From contig NZ_WOFU01000010.1 of the NCBI RefSeq assembly GCF_016879755.1, forward strand, positions 31,257-95,256: 64,000 nucleotides of DNA, read 5' to 3'. A program made the translations under genes and the position numbers. This document shows, piece by piece, positions 62,906 through 64,000 of this stretch. The notes below the pieces were generated by a model. It was given only the letters and a program-made list of their open reading frames with translations. It ran no database searches and was not told the DNA's origin. The number at the start of each line of letters is the position of its first letter. The first letter of the stretch is position 1. This DNA comes from Bacillus sp. B15-48. Lineage in GTDB: Bacteria > Bacillota > Bacilli > Bacillales > Cytobacillaceae.

Positions 62906-63598
62906 TTAAAGCTTGTTGCAATCGGGATCCTGAGCAATTAGCCCATTCTTGAAGTGCTGTATATAGCCATCCACAGCCTGAACTGCTCTTTCTGTATCTT
63001 GGTCATGAATTGCTTCTAGGAGCGCCCGGTGACCAGGATCATATTCATTTTCTTTGCCCATTGTACTACTGATGGTTAATTTAATTTCTTCAAAAAGTCC
63101 CGCGTGAATTTCCATCAGCAATTGATTATGGGAAGCATTCACGAACTGTTGATGCAATTTCCAGTCGGCTTTAACAAAGTTCTCAGTATCATTAGCATTA
63201 AAAAATTGTCGGCACTTTTCACTGTAATGCTTTATTTTCTTTAAATCATCTTCTGTTCTTCTCGTACAAGCAAGGAAGGCTGCTTGTCGCTCAAGTGCAT
63301 AACGAACCTCCATAATTTCAATTATCGTGGAATTTTGCATCCGCTTTTGTAATATTCCGTTCAACTCACTTGTTGAGGTCACAAAGGTTCCATCCCCTTG
63401 TTTCGTATCCAACAATCCGACTTGGACAAGTGATCTAATCGCTTCACGCAATGTGTTTCGACTGACCCCAAACATTTCCATAAGTTCTACTTCTGTGGGA
63501 ATTCGGCTTCCGAGTGGCCAATCCCCATTTTTAATCATGGGTTTTATTTGACTATAAACTTGCTGAACAAGTGATTTTTTCTTTAATTTTTGTATCAT
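62906..63598 (-). CDS. GntR-family regulator, FadR (FCD) subfamily
   Basis: 230 residues: N-terminal winged helix (LVQQVYSQIKPMIKNGDWPL, then GVSRNTLREAIRSLVQVGLL), C-terminal FCD ligand-binding domain whose metal-type His residues are seen in KLHQQFV and PGHRALLEAIHD. AAGGGAG before the ATG. It leads the operon that follows, so it probably senses the substrate or a product. Effector and operator unknown. Confidence 0.93.
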   Translation of the reverse strand: MIQKLKKKSLVQQVYSQIKPMIKNGDWPLGSRIPTEVELMEMFGVSRNTLREAIRSLVQVGLLDTKQGDGTFVTSTSELNGILQKRMQNSTIIEIMEVRYALERQAAFLACTRRTEDDLKKIKHYSEKCRQFFNANDTENFVKADWKLHQQFVNASHNQLLMEIHAGLFEEIKLTISSTMGKENEYDPGHRALLEAIHDQDTERAVQAVDGYIQHFKNGLIAQDPDCNKL

Positions 63599-63879
63599 TG
63601 AGTACAGCTCCCTTAAACATAGGATGATTGGATGATTAAAATATAACTGATTTTCTATTATTTGTAAAGATGTTTTTTAATTATTTATATTTTTCTGAAT
63701 TTTCTATTAAGTAGAGCTTAACTAAGATTCCAGAATCAGTTCCCTATGTTAAGTTACAGGGTGAATCATTCTTAAACATTGATCCCACATAAATTAAAAG
63801 ATTAAAACATAACTAAATATACCACTGCACGAATGACTGCGATAGATTCAAAATTTTATGCTTTCTTATCTTTAAATAG
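63599..63879. other. Promoter region of the GntR operon
   Basis: AT-rich upstream region with no gene. A short inverted repeat GATTC-CA-GAATC at 63727-63738 might be an operator; no certain promoter pair is seen. Confidence 0.35.
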
Positions 63880-64000
63880 AGTAGGCGCATGAAAATTTCA
63901 TGCGCCTCTCACAGAACCGTACGTGCGGGTCATCGCATACGGCTCCTCCATGATTATCCCCGTTGGGGATGATGTTCATTGTAAATATCTACAAGAGAAA
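63880..64000 (-). mobile_element. Probable 3' end of a group II intron, extends beyond window
   Basis: On the minus strand GAGCCGTATGCGATGA is followed by CGCACGTACGGTTC (63945-63914), the domain V hairpin of bacterial group II introns, then a perfect 12-bp hairpin of domain VI type (63883-63907). The expected AC-like 3' end lies near 63880. The body and any reverse-transcriptase gene would be to the right, outside the window. Confidence 0.6.

Noticed and set aside
1..64000. CRISPR arrays, rRNA and tRNA genes
   Set aside because: No regularly spaced direct repeats of CRISPR type and no recognisable rRNA or tRNA cores were seen on either strand.

Overview
The window reads as a low-GC Firmicute chromosome, most likely a Bacillaceae member. 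The basis is a class III fructose-1,6-bisphosphatase, YqxD- and YcgL-like proteins, SpoVK/CbxX-type AAA+ ATPases, strong AGGAGG ribosome sites, several TTG/GTG starts, and short intergenic repeats of a kind seen in Bacillus relatives. No rRNA, tRNA or CRISPR array was seen.

Layout. (1) 1-5.7 kb: partial fbp; a peroxiredoxin whose catalytic cysteine codon is TGA, followed by a hairpin that fits a bacterial SECIS element; a decayed polysaccharide deacetylase; an ECF S-component/TudS-like pair; two small proteins. (2) 5.7-27 kb: an AT-rich catabolic island, almost all on the minus strand. It holds a DctPQM TRAP transporter, two alpha/beta hydrolases, an isochorismatase-like hydrolase, an aldehyde dehydrogenase, a TPP-dependent enzyme, a TAXI-type TRAP transporter, an MBL-fold hydrolase and an IclR regulator. 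An IS1380-family element and a plus-strand amidase follow, then a meta-cleavage set (VOC dioxygenase, FAH-family hydrolase, HpaB-type monooxygenase). The likely theme is uptake, hydroxylation, ring cleavage and hydrolysis of an aromatic compound; the substrate is unknown.

(3) 27.5-34.6 kb: a helicase with a Vsr-like nuclease tail, a HepT/MntA toxin-antitoxin pair, an intact YqxD-like gene with a decayed second copy, and an uncharacterised protein. (4) 35-39.7 kb: a three-gene operon encoding an ATPase with one degenerate and three canonical AAA+ modules plus two membrane proteins. (5) 39.8-45 kb: a two-component system followed by a BceAB/MacB-like ABC transporter whose promoter carries three 11-bp-spaced direct repeats. 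(6) 45-47 kb: a YcgL-like gene, repeats and gene debris.

(7) 47-63.6 kb: a second catabolic island, all on the minus strand and tightly coupled. It runs from a GntR/FCD regulator through XdhC, cupin, cyclase, two more cupins, CoxG, CoxM, CoxS, two tandem CoxL-type molybdenum subunits and a nitrilase to MoaA, a BCCT transporter, an isochorismatase-like hydrolase and a Rieske oxygenase. It looks like molybdenum-dependent hydroxylation of a small (possibly N-containing) compound, with Moco supply genes included; moaE and a quinone oxidoreductase survive only as remnants. The right edge carries what looks like the 3' end of a group II intron.
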